Of a stretch of DNA of 64,000 bases, positions 1 through 11,616 are shown piece by piece. Made by a program: the position numbers and the translations under genes. The DNA comes from Auanema rhodensis (Eukaryota > Nematoda > Chromadorea > Rhabditida > Rhabditidae). The notes below the pieces were generated by a model. That model did not search any database, was not told the DNA's origin, and saw nothing but the letters and a program-made list of their open reading frames with translations. The DNA lies in NCBI GenBank assembly GCA_964057225.1, contig OZ059900.1, positions 18,367,638-18,431,637 on the forward strand. Reading direction: 5' to 3'. The stretch's first letter is position 1; every line of letters begins with the position of its first letter.

Positions 1-87
1 TAGCTCAAAATTGTTCGTACAACGTCTAGTTCCACTTTCACGACAAAAAACAGGGGTTAGAAAATTAAGGAAATTAGCATATTCTGA

Positions 88-97
88 GGGCACGCCC
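88..97. other. GC-rich inverted repeat gggc-ac-gccc
   Basis: The only GC-rich pocket of the monomer. The gcccttt allele extends the stem by one pair (agggc/gccct), and the gcccctt allele does not. Alleles cacaccc (1,457 and 2,826 areas) and gagagcac (3,505 area) weaken it. Function unknown. Confidence 0.5.
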
Positions 98-224
98 CTT
101 ATGGCTAATATTGATTAAATCGATTTTTGTTCATATGAGTCGTCAAATGCAACGAATTTCAGCGTGTTACATACTAAAATGAAGCATTTTACATGCTGAA
201 CACTAGAAAAATACAAAAACACAG

Positions 225-242
225 TATTTCCCATGAGAAATA
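225..242. other. Imperfect 18-bp dyad, consensus form
   Basis: tatttcccatgagaaata is an 18-base palindrome with one mismatched pair (c opposite t side), present once per monomer. In a minority of monomers the mismatch is corrected to a perfect palindrome; others (tttcac, ttaccc, taataccc) are weaker. Such dyads could extrude as short cruciforms. Confidence 0.7.
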
Positions 243-252
243 TTTTATTATG

Positions 253-264
253 CTGGAAAACCAG
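253..264. other. Hairpin-forming inverted repeat ctgg-aaaa-ccag
   Basis: A four-base stem with an AAAA loop, directly after the 18-bp dyad in every monomer. In a few monomers the second arm is changed to cgag (43,326, 46,403 and 47,429 areas), breaking the stem. The 48,454 junction falls inside this element. Confidence 0.6.
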
Positions 265-274
265 TTTTTGGAAA

Positions 275-291
275 TTTCGCTGTAAACAAGG
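275..291 (+). other. CENP-B-box-like motif (one per monomer)
   Basis: The 17-mer tttcgctgtaaacaagg follows the mammalian CENP-B box pattern NTTCGNNNNANNCGGGN at seven of nine fixed positions: TTCG, the central A, and the first and last bases of CGGG, with caag in place of cggg. It recurs in essentially every monomer on both arms; rare copies have gttcgc instead of tttcgc (38,551 and 46,075 areas). Known CENP-B boxes need most of these bases, so binding is uncertain. It may be a chance match in AT-rich DNA. Confidence 0.35.
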
Positions 292-1024
292 TTTTGACTT
301 ACGATTTCATGTGTTCAAACTCATGCAATGTCAATGAAACCTAGCTCAAAATTGTTCGTACAACGTCTAGTTCCACTTTCACGACAAAAAACAGGGGTTA
401 GAAAATTAAGGAAATTAGCATATTCTGAGGGCACGCCCTTTATGGCTAATATTGATTAAATCGATTTTTGTTCATATGAGTCGTCAAATGCAACGAATTT
501 CAGCGTGTTACATACTAAAATGAAGCATTTTACATGCTGAACGCTAGAAAAATACAAAAACACAGTATTACCCATGAGAAATATTTTATTATGCTGGAAA
601 ACCAGTTTTTGGAAATTTCGCTGTAAACAAGGTTTTGACTTACGATTTCATGTGTTCAAACTCATGCAATGTCAATGAAACCTAGCTCAAAATTGTTCGT
701 ACAACGTCTAGTTCCACTTTCACGACAAAAAAACAGGGGTTAGAAAATTAAGGAAATTAGCATATTCTGAGGGCACGCCCCTTATGGCTAATATTGATTA
801 AATCGATTTTTGTTCATATGAGTCGTCAAATGCAACGAATTTCAGCGTGTTACATACTAAAATGAAGCATTTTACATGCTGAACGCTAGAAAAATACAAA
901 AACACAGTATTACCCATGAGAAATATTTTATTATGCTGGAAAACCAGTTTTTGGAAATTTCGCTGTAAACAAGGTTTTGACTTACGATTTCATGTGTTCA
1001 AACTCATGCAATGTCAATGAAACC

Positions 1025-4000
1025 TAGCTCAAAATTGTTCCTACAACGTCTAGTTCCACTTTCACGACAAAAAAACAGGGGTTAGAAAATTAAGGAAATT
1101 AGCATATTCTGAGGGCACGCCCCTTATGGCTAATATTGATTAAATCGATTTTTGTTCATATGAGTCGTCAAATGCAACGAATTTCAGCGTGTTACATACT
1201 AAAATGAAGCATTTTACATGCTGAACACTAGAAAAATATAAAAACACAGTATTTCCCATGAGAAATATTTTATTATGCTGGAAAACCAGTTTTTGGAAAT
1301 TTCGCTGTAAACAAGGTTTTGACTTACGATTTCATGTGTTCAAACTCATGCAATGTCAATGAAACCTAGCTCAAAATTGTTCGTACAACGTCTAGTTCCA
1401 CTTTCACGACAAAAAACAGGGGTTAGAAAATTAAGGAAATTAGCATATTCTGAGGGCACACCCCTTATGGCTAATATTGATTAAATCGATTTTTGTTCAT
1501 ATGAGTCGTCAAATGCAACGAATTTCAGCGTGTTACATACTAAAATGAAGCATTTTACATGCTGAACACTAGAAAAATACAAAAACACAGTATTTCCCAT
1601 GAGAAATATTTTATTATGCTGGAAAACCAGTTTTTGGAAATTTCGCTGTAAACAAGGTTTTGACTTACGATTTCATGTGTTCAAACTCATGCAATGTCAA
1701 TGAAACCTAGCTCAAAATTGTTCGTACAACGTCTAGTTCCACTTTCACGACAAAAAACAGGGGTTAGAAAATTAAGGAAATTAGCATATTCTGAGGGCAC
1801 GCCCTTTATGGCTAATATTGATTAAATCGATTTTTGTTCATATGAGTCGTCAAATGCAACGAATTTCAGCGTGTTACATACTAAAATGAAGCATTTTACA
1901 TGCTGAACGCTAGAAAAATACAAAAACACAGTATTACCCATGAGAAATATTTTATTATGCTGGAAAACCAGTTTTTGGAAATTTCGCTGTAAACAAGGTT
2001 TTGACTTACGATTTCATGTGTTCAAACTCATGCAATGTCAATGAAACCTAGCTCAAAATTGTTCCTACAACGTCTAGTTCCACTTTCACGACAAAAAAAC
2101 AGGGGTTAGAAAATTAAGGAAATTAGCATATTCTGAGGGCACGCCCCTTATGGCTAATATTGATTAAATCGATTTTTGTTCATATGAGTCGTCAAATGCA
2201 ACGAATTTCAGCGTGTTACATACTTAAATGAAACATTTTACATGCTGAACACTAGAAAAATACAAAAACATAGTATTTCCCATGAGAAATATTTTATTAT
2301 GCTGGAAAACCAGTTTTTGGAAATTTCGCTGTAAACAAGGTTTTGACTTACGATTTCATGTGTTCAAACTCATGCAATGTCAATGAAACCTAGCTCAAAA
2401 TTGTTCGTACAACGTCTAGTTCCACTTTCACGACAAAAAAACAGGGGTTAGAAAATTAAGGAAATTAGCATATTCTGAGGGCACGCCCCTTATGGCTAAT
2501 ATTGATTAAATCGATTTTTGTTCATATGAGTCGTCAAATGCAACGAATTTCAGCGTGTTACATACTAAAATAAAGCATTTTACATGCTGAACACTAGAAA
2601 AATACAAAAACACAGTATTTCCCATGAGAAATATTTTATTATGCTGGAAAACCAGTTTTTGGAAATTTCGCTGTAAACAAGGTTTTGACTTACGATTTCA
2701 TGTGTTCAAACTCATGCAATGTCAATGAAACCTAGCTCAAAATTGTTCGTACAACGTCTAGTTCCACTTTCACGACAAAAAAACAGGGGTTAGAAAATTA
2801 AGGAAATTAGCATATTCTGAGGGCACACCCTTTATGGCTAATATTGATTAAATCGATTTTTGTTCATATGAGTCGTCAAATGCAACGAATTTCAGCGTGT
2901 TACATACTAAAATGAAGCATTTTACATGCTGAACGCTAGAAAAATACAAAAACACAGTATTTCCCATGAGAAATATTTTATTATGCTGGAAAACCAGTTT
3001 TTGGAAATTTCGCTGTAAACAAGGTTTTGACTTACGATTTCATGTGTTCAAACTCATGCAATGTCAATGAAACCTAGCTCAAAATTGTTCCTACAACGTC
3101 TAGTTCCACTTTCACGACAAAAAAACAGGGGTTAGAAAATTAAGGAAATTAGCATATTCTGAGGGCACGCCCCTTATGGCTAATATTGATTAAATCGATT
3201 TTTGTTCATATGAGTCGTCAAATGCAACGAATTTCAGCGTGTCACATACTAAAATGAAGCATTTTACATGCTGAACGCTAGAAAAATACAAAAACACAGT
3301 ATTTCCCATGAGAAATATTTTATTATGCTGGAAAACCAGTTTTTGGAAATTTCGCTGTAAACAAGGTTTTGACTTACGATTTCATGTGTTCAAACTCATG
3401 CAATGTCAATGAAACCTAGCTCAAAATTGTTCCTACAACGTCTAGTTCCACTTTCACGACAAAAAAACAGGGGTTAGAAAATTAAGGAAATTAGCATATT
3501 CTGAGAGCACGCCCTTTATGGCTAATATTGATTAAATCGATTTTTGTTCATATGAGTCGTCAAATGCAACGAATTTCAGCGTGTTACATACTAAAATGAA
3601 GCATTTTACATGCTGAACGCTAGAAAAATACAAAAACACAGTATTTCCCATGAGAAATATTTTATTATGCTGGAAAACCAGTTTTTGGAAATTTCGCTGT
3701 AAACAAGGTTTTGACTTGCGATTTCATGTGTTCAAACTCATGCAATGTCAAAGAAACCTAGCTCAAAATTGTTCCTACAACGTCTAGTTCCACGTTCACG
3801 ACAAAAAAACAAGGGTTAGAAAATTAAGGAAATTAGCATATTCTGAGGGCACGCCCCTTATGGCTAATATTGATTAAATCGATTTTTGTTCATATGAGTC
3901 GTCAAATGCAACGAATTTCAGCGTGTTACATACTAAAATGAAGCATTTTACTTGCTGAACACTAGAAAAATACAAAAACATAGTATTTCCCATGAGAAAT

Positions 4001-5126
4001 ATTTTATTATGCTGGAAAACCAGTTTTTGGAAATTTCGCTGTAAACAAGGTTTTGACTTACGATTTCATGTGTTCAAACTCATGCAATGTCAATGAAACC
4101 TAGCTCAAAATTGTTCCTACAACGTCTAGTTCCACTTTCACGACAAAAAAACAGGGGTTAGAAAATTAAGGAAATTAGCATATTCTGAGGGCACGCCCCT
4201 TATGGCTAATATTGATTAAATCGATTTTTGTTCATATGAGTCGTCAAATGCAACGAATTTCAGCGTGTTACATACTAAAATGAAGCATTTTACATGCTGA
4301 ACGCTAGAAAAATACAAAAACACAGTATTTCCCATGAGAAATATTTTATTATGCTGGAAAACCAGTTTTTGGAAATTTCGCTGTAAACAAGGTTTTGACT
4401 TACGATTTCATGTGTTCAAACTCATGCAATGTCAATGAAACCTAGCTCAAAATTGTTCGTACAACGTCTAGTTCCACTTTCACGACAAAAAAACAGGGGT
4501 TAGAAAATTAAGGAAATTAGCATATTCTGAGGGCACGCCCTTTATGGCTAATATTGATTAAATCGATTTTTGTTCATATGAGTCGTCAAATGCAACGAAT
4601 TTCAGCGTGTTACATACTAAAATGAAGCATTTTACATGCTGAACGCTAGAAAAATACAAAAACACAGTATTTCCCATGAGAAATATTTTATTATGCTGGA
4701 AAACCAGTTTTTGGAAATTTCGCTGTAAACAAGGTTTTGACTTACGATTTCATGTGTTCAAACTCATGCAATGTCAATGAAACCTAGCTCAAAATTGTTC
4801 CTACAACGTCTAGTTCCACTTTCACGACAAAAAAACAGGGGTTAGAAAATTAAGGAAATTAGCATATTCTGAGGGCACGCCCCTTATGGCTAATATTGAT
4901 TAAATCGATTTTTGTTCATATGAGTCGTCAAATGCAACGAATTTCAGCGTGTTACATACTAAAATGAAGCATTTTACATGCTGAACACTAGAAAAATACA
5001 AAAACACAGTATTTCCCATGAGAAATATTTTATTATGCTGGAAAACCAGTTTTTGGAAATTTCGCTGTAAACAAGGTTTTGACTTACGATTTCATGTGTT
5101 CAAACTCATGCAATGTCAATGAAACC
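1025..5126 (+). repeat. 12-monomer block present three times in the window
   Basis: This stretch recurs at 11,959-16,060 (offset 10,934) and 16,744-20,845 (offset 15,719). Diagnostic alleles in order: aaaaatataaa near 1,236; cacacccctt near 1,457; tacttaaatg at 2,221; aaataaagc near 2,569; gtgtcacatac near 3,239; cttgcgattt at 3,717; ccacgttcac near 3,793; and cttgctgaac near 3,950. All are seen in the same order in the other two copies. In copy 2 the last monomer (15,719) has one extra private change, gagtagtc. Confidence 0.87.
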
Positions 5127-7174
5127 TAGCTCAAAATTGTTCGTACAACGTCTAGTTCCACTTTCACGACAAAAAACAGGGGTTAGAAAATTAAGGAAAT
5201 TAGCATATTCTGAGGGCACGCCCCTTATGGCTAATATTGATTAAATCGATTTTTGTTCATATGAGTCGTCAAATGCAACGAATTTCAGCGTGTTACATAC
5301 TAAAATGAAGCATTTTACATGCTGAACACTAGAAAAATACAAAAACACAGTATTTCCCATGAGAAATATTTTATTATGCTGGAAAACCAGTTTTTGGAAA
5401 TTTCGCTGTAAACAAGGTTTTGACTTACGATTTCATGTGTTCAAACTCATGCAATGTCAATGAAACCTAGCTCAAAATTGTTCGTACAACGTCTAGTTCC
5501 ACTTTCACGACAAAAAACAGGGGTTAGAAAATTAAGGAAATTAGCATATTCTGAGGGCACGCCCTTTATGGCTAATATTGATTAAATCGATTTTTGTTCA
5601 TATGAGTCGTCAAATGCAACGAATTTCAGCGTGTTACATACTAAAATGAAGCATTTTACATGCTGAACGCTAGAAAAATACAAAAACACAGTATTACCCA
5701 TGAGAAATATTTTATTATGCTGGAAAACCAGTTTTTGGAAATTTCGCTGTAAACAAGGTTTTGACTTACGATTTCATGTGTTCAAACTCATGCAATGTCA
5801 ATGAAACCTAGCTCAAAATTGTTCGTACAACGTCTAGTTCCACTTTCACGACAAAAAAACAGGGGTTAGAAAATTAAGGAAATTAGCATATTCTGAGGGC
5901 ACGCCCCTTATGGCTAATATTGATTAAATCGATTTTTGTTCATATGAGTCGTCAAATGCAACGAATTTCAGCGTGTTACATACTAAAATGAAACATTTTA
6001 CATGCTGAACACTAGAAAAATACAAAAACACAGTATTTCCCATGAGAAATATTTTATTATGCTGGAAAACCAGTTTTTGGAAATTTCGCTGTAAACAAGG
6101 TTTTGACTTACGATTTCATGTGTTCAAACTCATGCAATGTCAATGAAACCTAGCTCAAAATTGTTCGTACAACGTCTAGTTCCACTTTCACGACAAAAAA
6201 CAGGGGTTAGAAAATTAAGGAAATTAGCATATTCTGAGGGCACGCCCCTTATGGCTAATATTGATTAAATCGATTTTTGTTCATATGAGTCGTCAAATGC
6301 AACGAATTTCAGCGTGTTACATACTAAAATGAAGCATTTTACATGCTGAACACTAGAAAAATACAAAAACACAGTATTTCCCATGAGAAATATTTTATTA
6401 TGCTGGAAAACCAGTTTTTGGAAATTTCGCTGTAAACAAGGTTTTGACTTACGATTTCATGTGTTCAAACTCATGCAATGTCAATGAAACCTAGCTCAAA
6501 ATTGTTCGTACAACGTCTAGTTCCACTTTCACGACAAAAAACAGGGGTTAGAAAATTAAGGAAATTAGCATATTCTGAGGGCACGCCCTTTATGGCTAAT
6601 ATTGATTAAATCGATTTTTGTTCATATGAGTCGTCAAATGCAACGAATTTCAGCGTGTTACATACTAAAATGAAGCATTTTACATGCTGAACGCTAGAAA
6701 AATACAAAAACACAGTATTACCCATGAGAAATATTTTATTATGCTGGAAAACCAGTTTTTGGAAATTTCGCTGTAAACAAGGTTTTGACTTACGATTTCA
6801 TGTGTTCAAACTCATGCAATGTCAATGAAACCTAGCTCAAAATTGTTCGTACAACGTCTAGTTCCACTTTCACGACAAAAAAACAGGGGTTAGAAAATTA
6901 AGGAAATTAGCATATTCTGAGGGCACGCCCCTTATGGCTAATATTGATTAAATCGATTTTTGTTCATATGAGTCGTCAAATGCAACGAATTTCAGCGTGT
7001 TACATACTAAAATGAAACATTTTACATGCTGAACACTAGAAAAATACAAAAACACAGTATTTCCCATGAGAAATATTTTATTATGCTGGAAAACCAGTTT
7101 TTGGAAATTTCGCTGTAAACAAGGTTTTGACTTACGATTTCATGTGTTCAAACTCATGCAATGTCAATGAAACC
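5127..7174 (+). repeat. Tandem pair of 3-monomer units (1,024 bp each)
   Basis: Units 5,127-6,150 and 6,151-7,174 each contain, in order: a 341-bp monomer with cccctt, aacactag and tatttccc; a 341-bp monomer with cccttt, aacgctag and tattaccc; and a 342-bp monomer with the gaaacatttt allele. The first two types also occur in this order at 1-682 and 7,859-8,540. This is a small local higher-order repeat, which is repeated again inside copy 2 of the large block (20,846-22,893). Confidence 0.85.
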
Positions 7175-10100
7175 TAGCTCAAAATTGTTTGTACAACGTC
7201 TAGTTCCACTTTCACGACAAAAAAACAGGGGTTAGAAAATTAAGGAAATTAGCATATTCTGAGGGCACGCCCTTTATGGCTAATATTGATTAAATCGATT
7301 TTTGTTCATATGAGTCGTCAAATGCAACGAATTTCAGCGTGTTACATACTAAAATGAAGCATTTTACATGCTGAACGCTAGAAAAATACAAAAACACAGT
7401 ATTTCCCATGAGAAATATTTTATTATGCTGGAAAACCAGTTTTTGGAAATTTCGCTGTAAACAAGGTTTTGACTTACGATTTCATGTGTTCAAACTCATG
7501 CAATGTCAATGAAACCTAGCTCAAAATTGTTCCTACAACGTCTAGTTCCACTTTCACGACAAAAAAACAGGGGTTAGAAAATTAAGGAAATTAGCATATT
7601 CTGAGGGCACGCCCCTTATGGCTAATATTGATTAAATCGATTTTTGTTCATATGAGTCGTCAAATGCAACGAATTTCAGCGTGTTACATACTAAAATGAA
7701 GCATTTTACATGCTGAACACTAGAAAAATATAAAAACACAGTATTTCCCATGAGAAATATTTTATTATGCTGGAAAACCAGTTTTTGGAAATTTCGCTGT
7801 AAACAAGGTTTTGACTTACGATTTCATGTGTTCAAACTCATGCAATGTCAATGAAACCTAGCTCAAAATTGTTCGTACAACGTCTAGTTCCACTTTCACG
7901 ACAAAAAACAGGGGTTAGAAAATTAAGGAAATTAGCATATTCTGAGGGCACGCCCCTTATGGCTAATATTGATTAAATCGATTTTTGTTCATATGAGTCG
8001 TCAAATGCAACGAATTTCAGCGTGTTACATACTAAAATGAAGCATTTTACATGCTGAACACTAGAAAAATACAAAAACACAGTATTTCCCATGAGAAATA
8101 TTTTATTATGCTGGAAAACCAGTTTTTGGAAATTTCGCTGTAAACAAGGTTTTGACTTACGATTTCATGTGTTCAAACTCATGCAATGTCAATGAAACCT
8201 AGCTCAAAATTGTTCGTACAACGTCTAGTTCCACTTTCACGACAAAAAACAGGGGTTAGAAAATTAAGGAAATTAGCATATTCTGAGGGCACGCCCTTTA
8301 TGGCTAATATTGATTAAATCGATTTTTGTTCATATGAGTCGTCAAATGCAACGAATTTCAGCGTGTTACATACTAAAATGAAGCATTTCACATTCTGAAC
8401 GCTAGAAAAATACAAAAACACAGTATTACCCATGAGAAATATTTTATTATGCTGGAAAACCAGTTTTTGGAAATTTCGCTGTAAACAAGGTTTTGACTTA
8501 CGATTTCATGTGTTCAAACTCATGCAATGTCAATGAAACCTAGCTCAAAATTGTTCGTACAACGTCTAGTTCCACTTTCACGACAAAAAAACAGGGGTTA
8601 GAAAATTAAGGAAATTAGCATATTCTGAGGGCACACCCTTTATGGCTAATATTGATTAAATCGATTTTTGTTCATATGAGTCGTCAAATGCAACGAATTT
8701 CAGCGTGTTACATACTAAAATGAAGCATTTTACATGCTGAACGCTAGAAAAATACAAAAACACAGTATTTCCCATGAGAAATATTTTATTATGCTGGAAA
8801 ACCAGTTTTTGGAAATTTCGCTGTAAACAAGGTTTTGACTTACGATTTCATGTGTTCAAACTCATGCAATGTCAATGAAACCTAGCTCAAAATTGTTCCT
8901 ACAACGTCTAGTTCCACTTTCACGACAAAAAAACAGGGGTTAGAAAATTAAGGAAATTAGCATATTCTGAGAGCACGCCCTTTATGGCTAATATTGATTA
9001 AATCGATTTTTGTTCATATGAGTCGTCAAATGCAACGAATTTCAGCGTGTTACATACTAAAATGAAGCATTTTACATGCTGAACACTAGAAAAATACAAA
9101 AACACAGTATTTCCCATGAGAAATATTTTATTATGCTGGAAAACCAGTTTTTGGAAATTTCGCTGTAAACAAGGTTTTGACTTACGATTTCATGTGTTCA
9201 AACTCATGCAATGTCAATGAAACCTAGCTCAAAATTGTTCGTACAACGTCTAGTTCCACTTTCACGACAAAAAACAGGGGTTAGAAAATTAAGGAAATTA
9301 GCATATTCTGAGGGCACGCCCCTTATGGCTAATATTGATTAAATCGATTTTTGTTCATATGAGTCGTCAAATGCAACGAATTTCAGCGTGTTACATACTA
9401 AAATGAAGCATTTTACATGCTGAACACTAGAAAAATACAAAAACACAGTATTTCCCATGAGAAATATTTTATTATGCTGGAAAACCAGTTTTTGGAAATT
9501 TCGCTGTAAACAAGGTTTTGACTTACGATTTCATGTGTTCAAACTCATGCAATGTCAATGAAACCTAGCTCAAAATTGTTCCTACAACGTCTAGTTCCAC
9601 TTTCACGACAAAAAAACAGGGGTTAGAAAATTAAGGAAATTAGCATATTCTGAGGGCACGCCCCTTATGGCTAATATTGATTAAATCGATTTTTGTTCAT
9701 ATGAGTCGTCAAATGCAACGAATTTCAGCGTGTCACATACTAAAATGAAGCATTTTACATGCTGAACGCTAGAAAAATACAAAAACACAGTATTTCCCAT
9801 GAGAAATATTTTATTATGCTGGAAAACCAGTTTTTGGAAATTTCGCTGTAAACAAGGTTTTGACTTACGATTTCATGTGTTCAAACTCATGCAATGTCAA
9901 TGAAACCTAGCTCAAAATTGTTCCTACAACGTCTAGTTCCACTTTCACGACAAAAAAACAAGGGTTAGAAAATTAAGGAAATTAGCATATTCTGAGAGCA
10001 CGCCCTTTATGGCTAATATTGACTAAATCGATTTTTGTTCATATGAGTCGTCAAATGCAACGAATTTCAGCGTGTTACATACTAAAATGAAGCATTTTAC

Positions 10101-11616
10101 ATGCTGAACACTAGAAAAATACAAAAACATAGTATTTCCCATGAGAAATATTTTATTATGCTGGAAAACCAGTTTTTGGAAATTTCGCTGTAAACAAGGT
10201 TTTGACTTACGATTTCATGTGTTCAAACTCATGCAATGTCAATGAAACCTAGCTCAAAATTGTTCCTACAACGTCTAGTTCCACTTTCACGACAAAAAAA
10301 CAGGGGTTAGAAAATTAAGGAAATTAGCATATTCTGAGGGCACGCCCCTTATGGCTAATATTGATTAAATCGATTTTTGTTCATATGAGTCGTCAAATGC
10401 AACGAATTTCAGCGTGTTACATACTAAAATGAAGCATTTTACATGCTGAACACTAGAAAAATACAAAAACACAGTATTTCCCATGAGAAATATTTTATTA
10501 TGCTGGAAAACCAGTTTTTGGAAATTTCGCTGTAAACAAGGTTTTGACTTACGATTTCATGTGTTCAAACTCATGCAATGTCAATGAAACCTAGCTCAAA
10601 ATTGTTCGTACAACGTCTAGTTCCACTTTCACGACAAAAAACAGGGGTTAGAAAATTAAGGAAATTAGCATATTCTGAGGGCACGCCCCTTATGGCTAAT
10701 ATTGATTAAATCGATTTTTGTTCATATGAGTCGTCAAATGCAACGAATTTCAGCGTGTTACATACTAAAATGAAGCATTTTACATGCTGAACGCTAGAAA
10801 AATACAAAAACACAGTATTTCCCATGAGAAATATTTTATTATGCTGGAAAACCAGTTTTTGGAAATTTCGCTGTAAACAAGGTTTTGACTTACGATTTCA
10901 TGTGTTCAAACTCATGCAATGTCAATGAAACCTAGCTCAAAATTGTTCCTACAACGTCTAGTTCCACTTTCACGACAAAAAAACCGGGGTTAGAAAATTA
11001 AGGAAATTAGCATATTCTGAGGGCACGCCCTTTATGGCTAATATTGATTAAATCGATTTTTGTTCATATGAGTCGTCAAATGCAACGAATTTCAGCGTGT
11101 TACATACTAAAATGAAGCATTTTACATGCTGAACACTAGAAAAATACAAAAACACAGTATTTCCCATGAGAAATATTTTATTATGCTGGAAAACCAGTTT
11201 TTGGAAATTTCGCTGTAAACAAGGTTTTGACTTACGATTTCATGTGTTCAAACTCATGCAATGTCAATGAAACCTAGCTCAAAATTGTTCCTACAACGTC
11301 TAGTTCCACTTTCACGACAAAAAAACCGGGGTTAGAAAATTAAGGAAATTAGCATATTCTGAGGGCACGCCCTTTATGGCTAATATTGATTAAATCGATT
11401 TTTGTTCATATGAGTCGTCAAATGCAACGAATTTCAGCGTGTTACATACTAAAATGAAGCATTTTACATGCTGAACACTAGAAAAATACAAAAACACAGT
11501 ATTTCCCATGAGAAATATTTTATTATGCTGGAAAACCAGTTTTTGGAAATTTCGCTGTAAACAAGGTTTTGACTTACGATTTCATGTGTTCAAACTCATG
11601 CAATGTCAATGAAACC

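Larger units (their letters stand above)
1..341 (+). repeat. Representative satellite monomer (341 bp)
   Basis: First complete copy, used here as reference. I count 116 G+C of 341 (34%). Notable parts: an A-run at 45-50; a GC-rich pocket at 85-98; the 10-bp palindrome aaatcgattt at 117-126; an A-rich stretch at 207-222; an imperfect 18-bp dyad at 225-242; the ctgg/ccag hairpin at 253-264; and a CENP-B-box-like motif at 275-291. Two segments share the pattern cgattt, a few bases, tgttca (about 121-133 and 302-317), a weak hint of an old internal duplication. The length is about two nucleosome repeats, which is common for satellites of this class. Confidence 0.95.

Noticed and set aside
15-31. 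Second CENP-B-box candidate at ttcgtacaacgtctag
   Set aside because: TTCG and the central A match, but the CGGG half is tcta, and the TTCG itself varies between monomers (ttcc, ttaa, tttg).
51-60. Telomere-like sequence (aggggttaga contains gggtta)
   Set aside because: One occurrence per monomer, never in tandem, in otherwise unrelated sequence.
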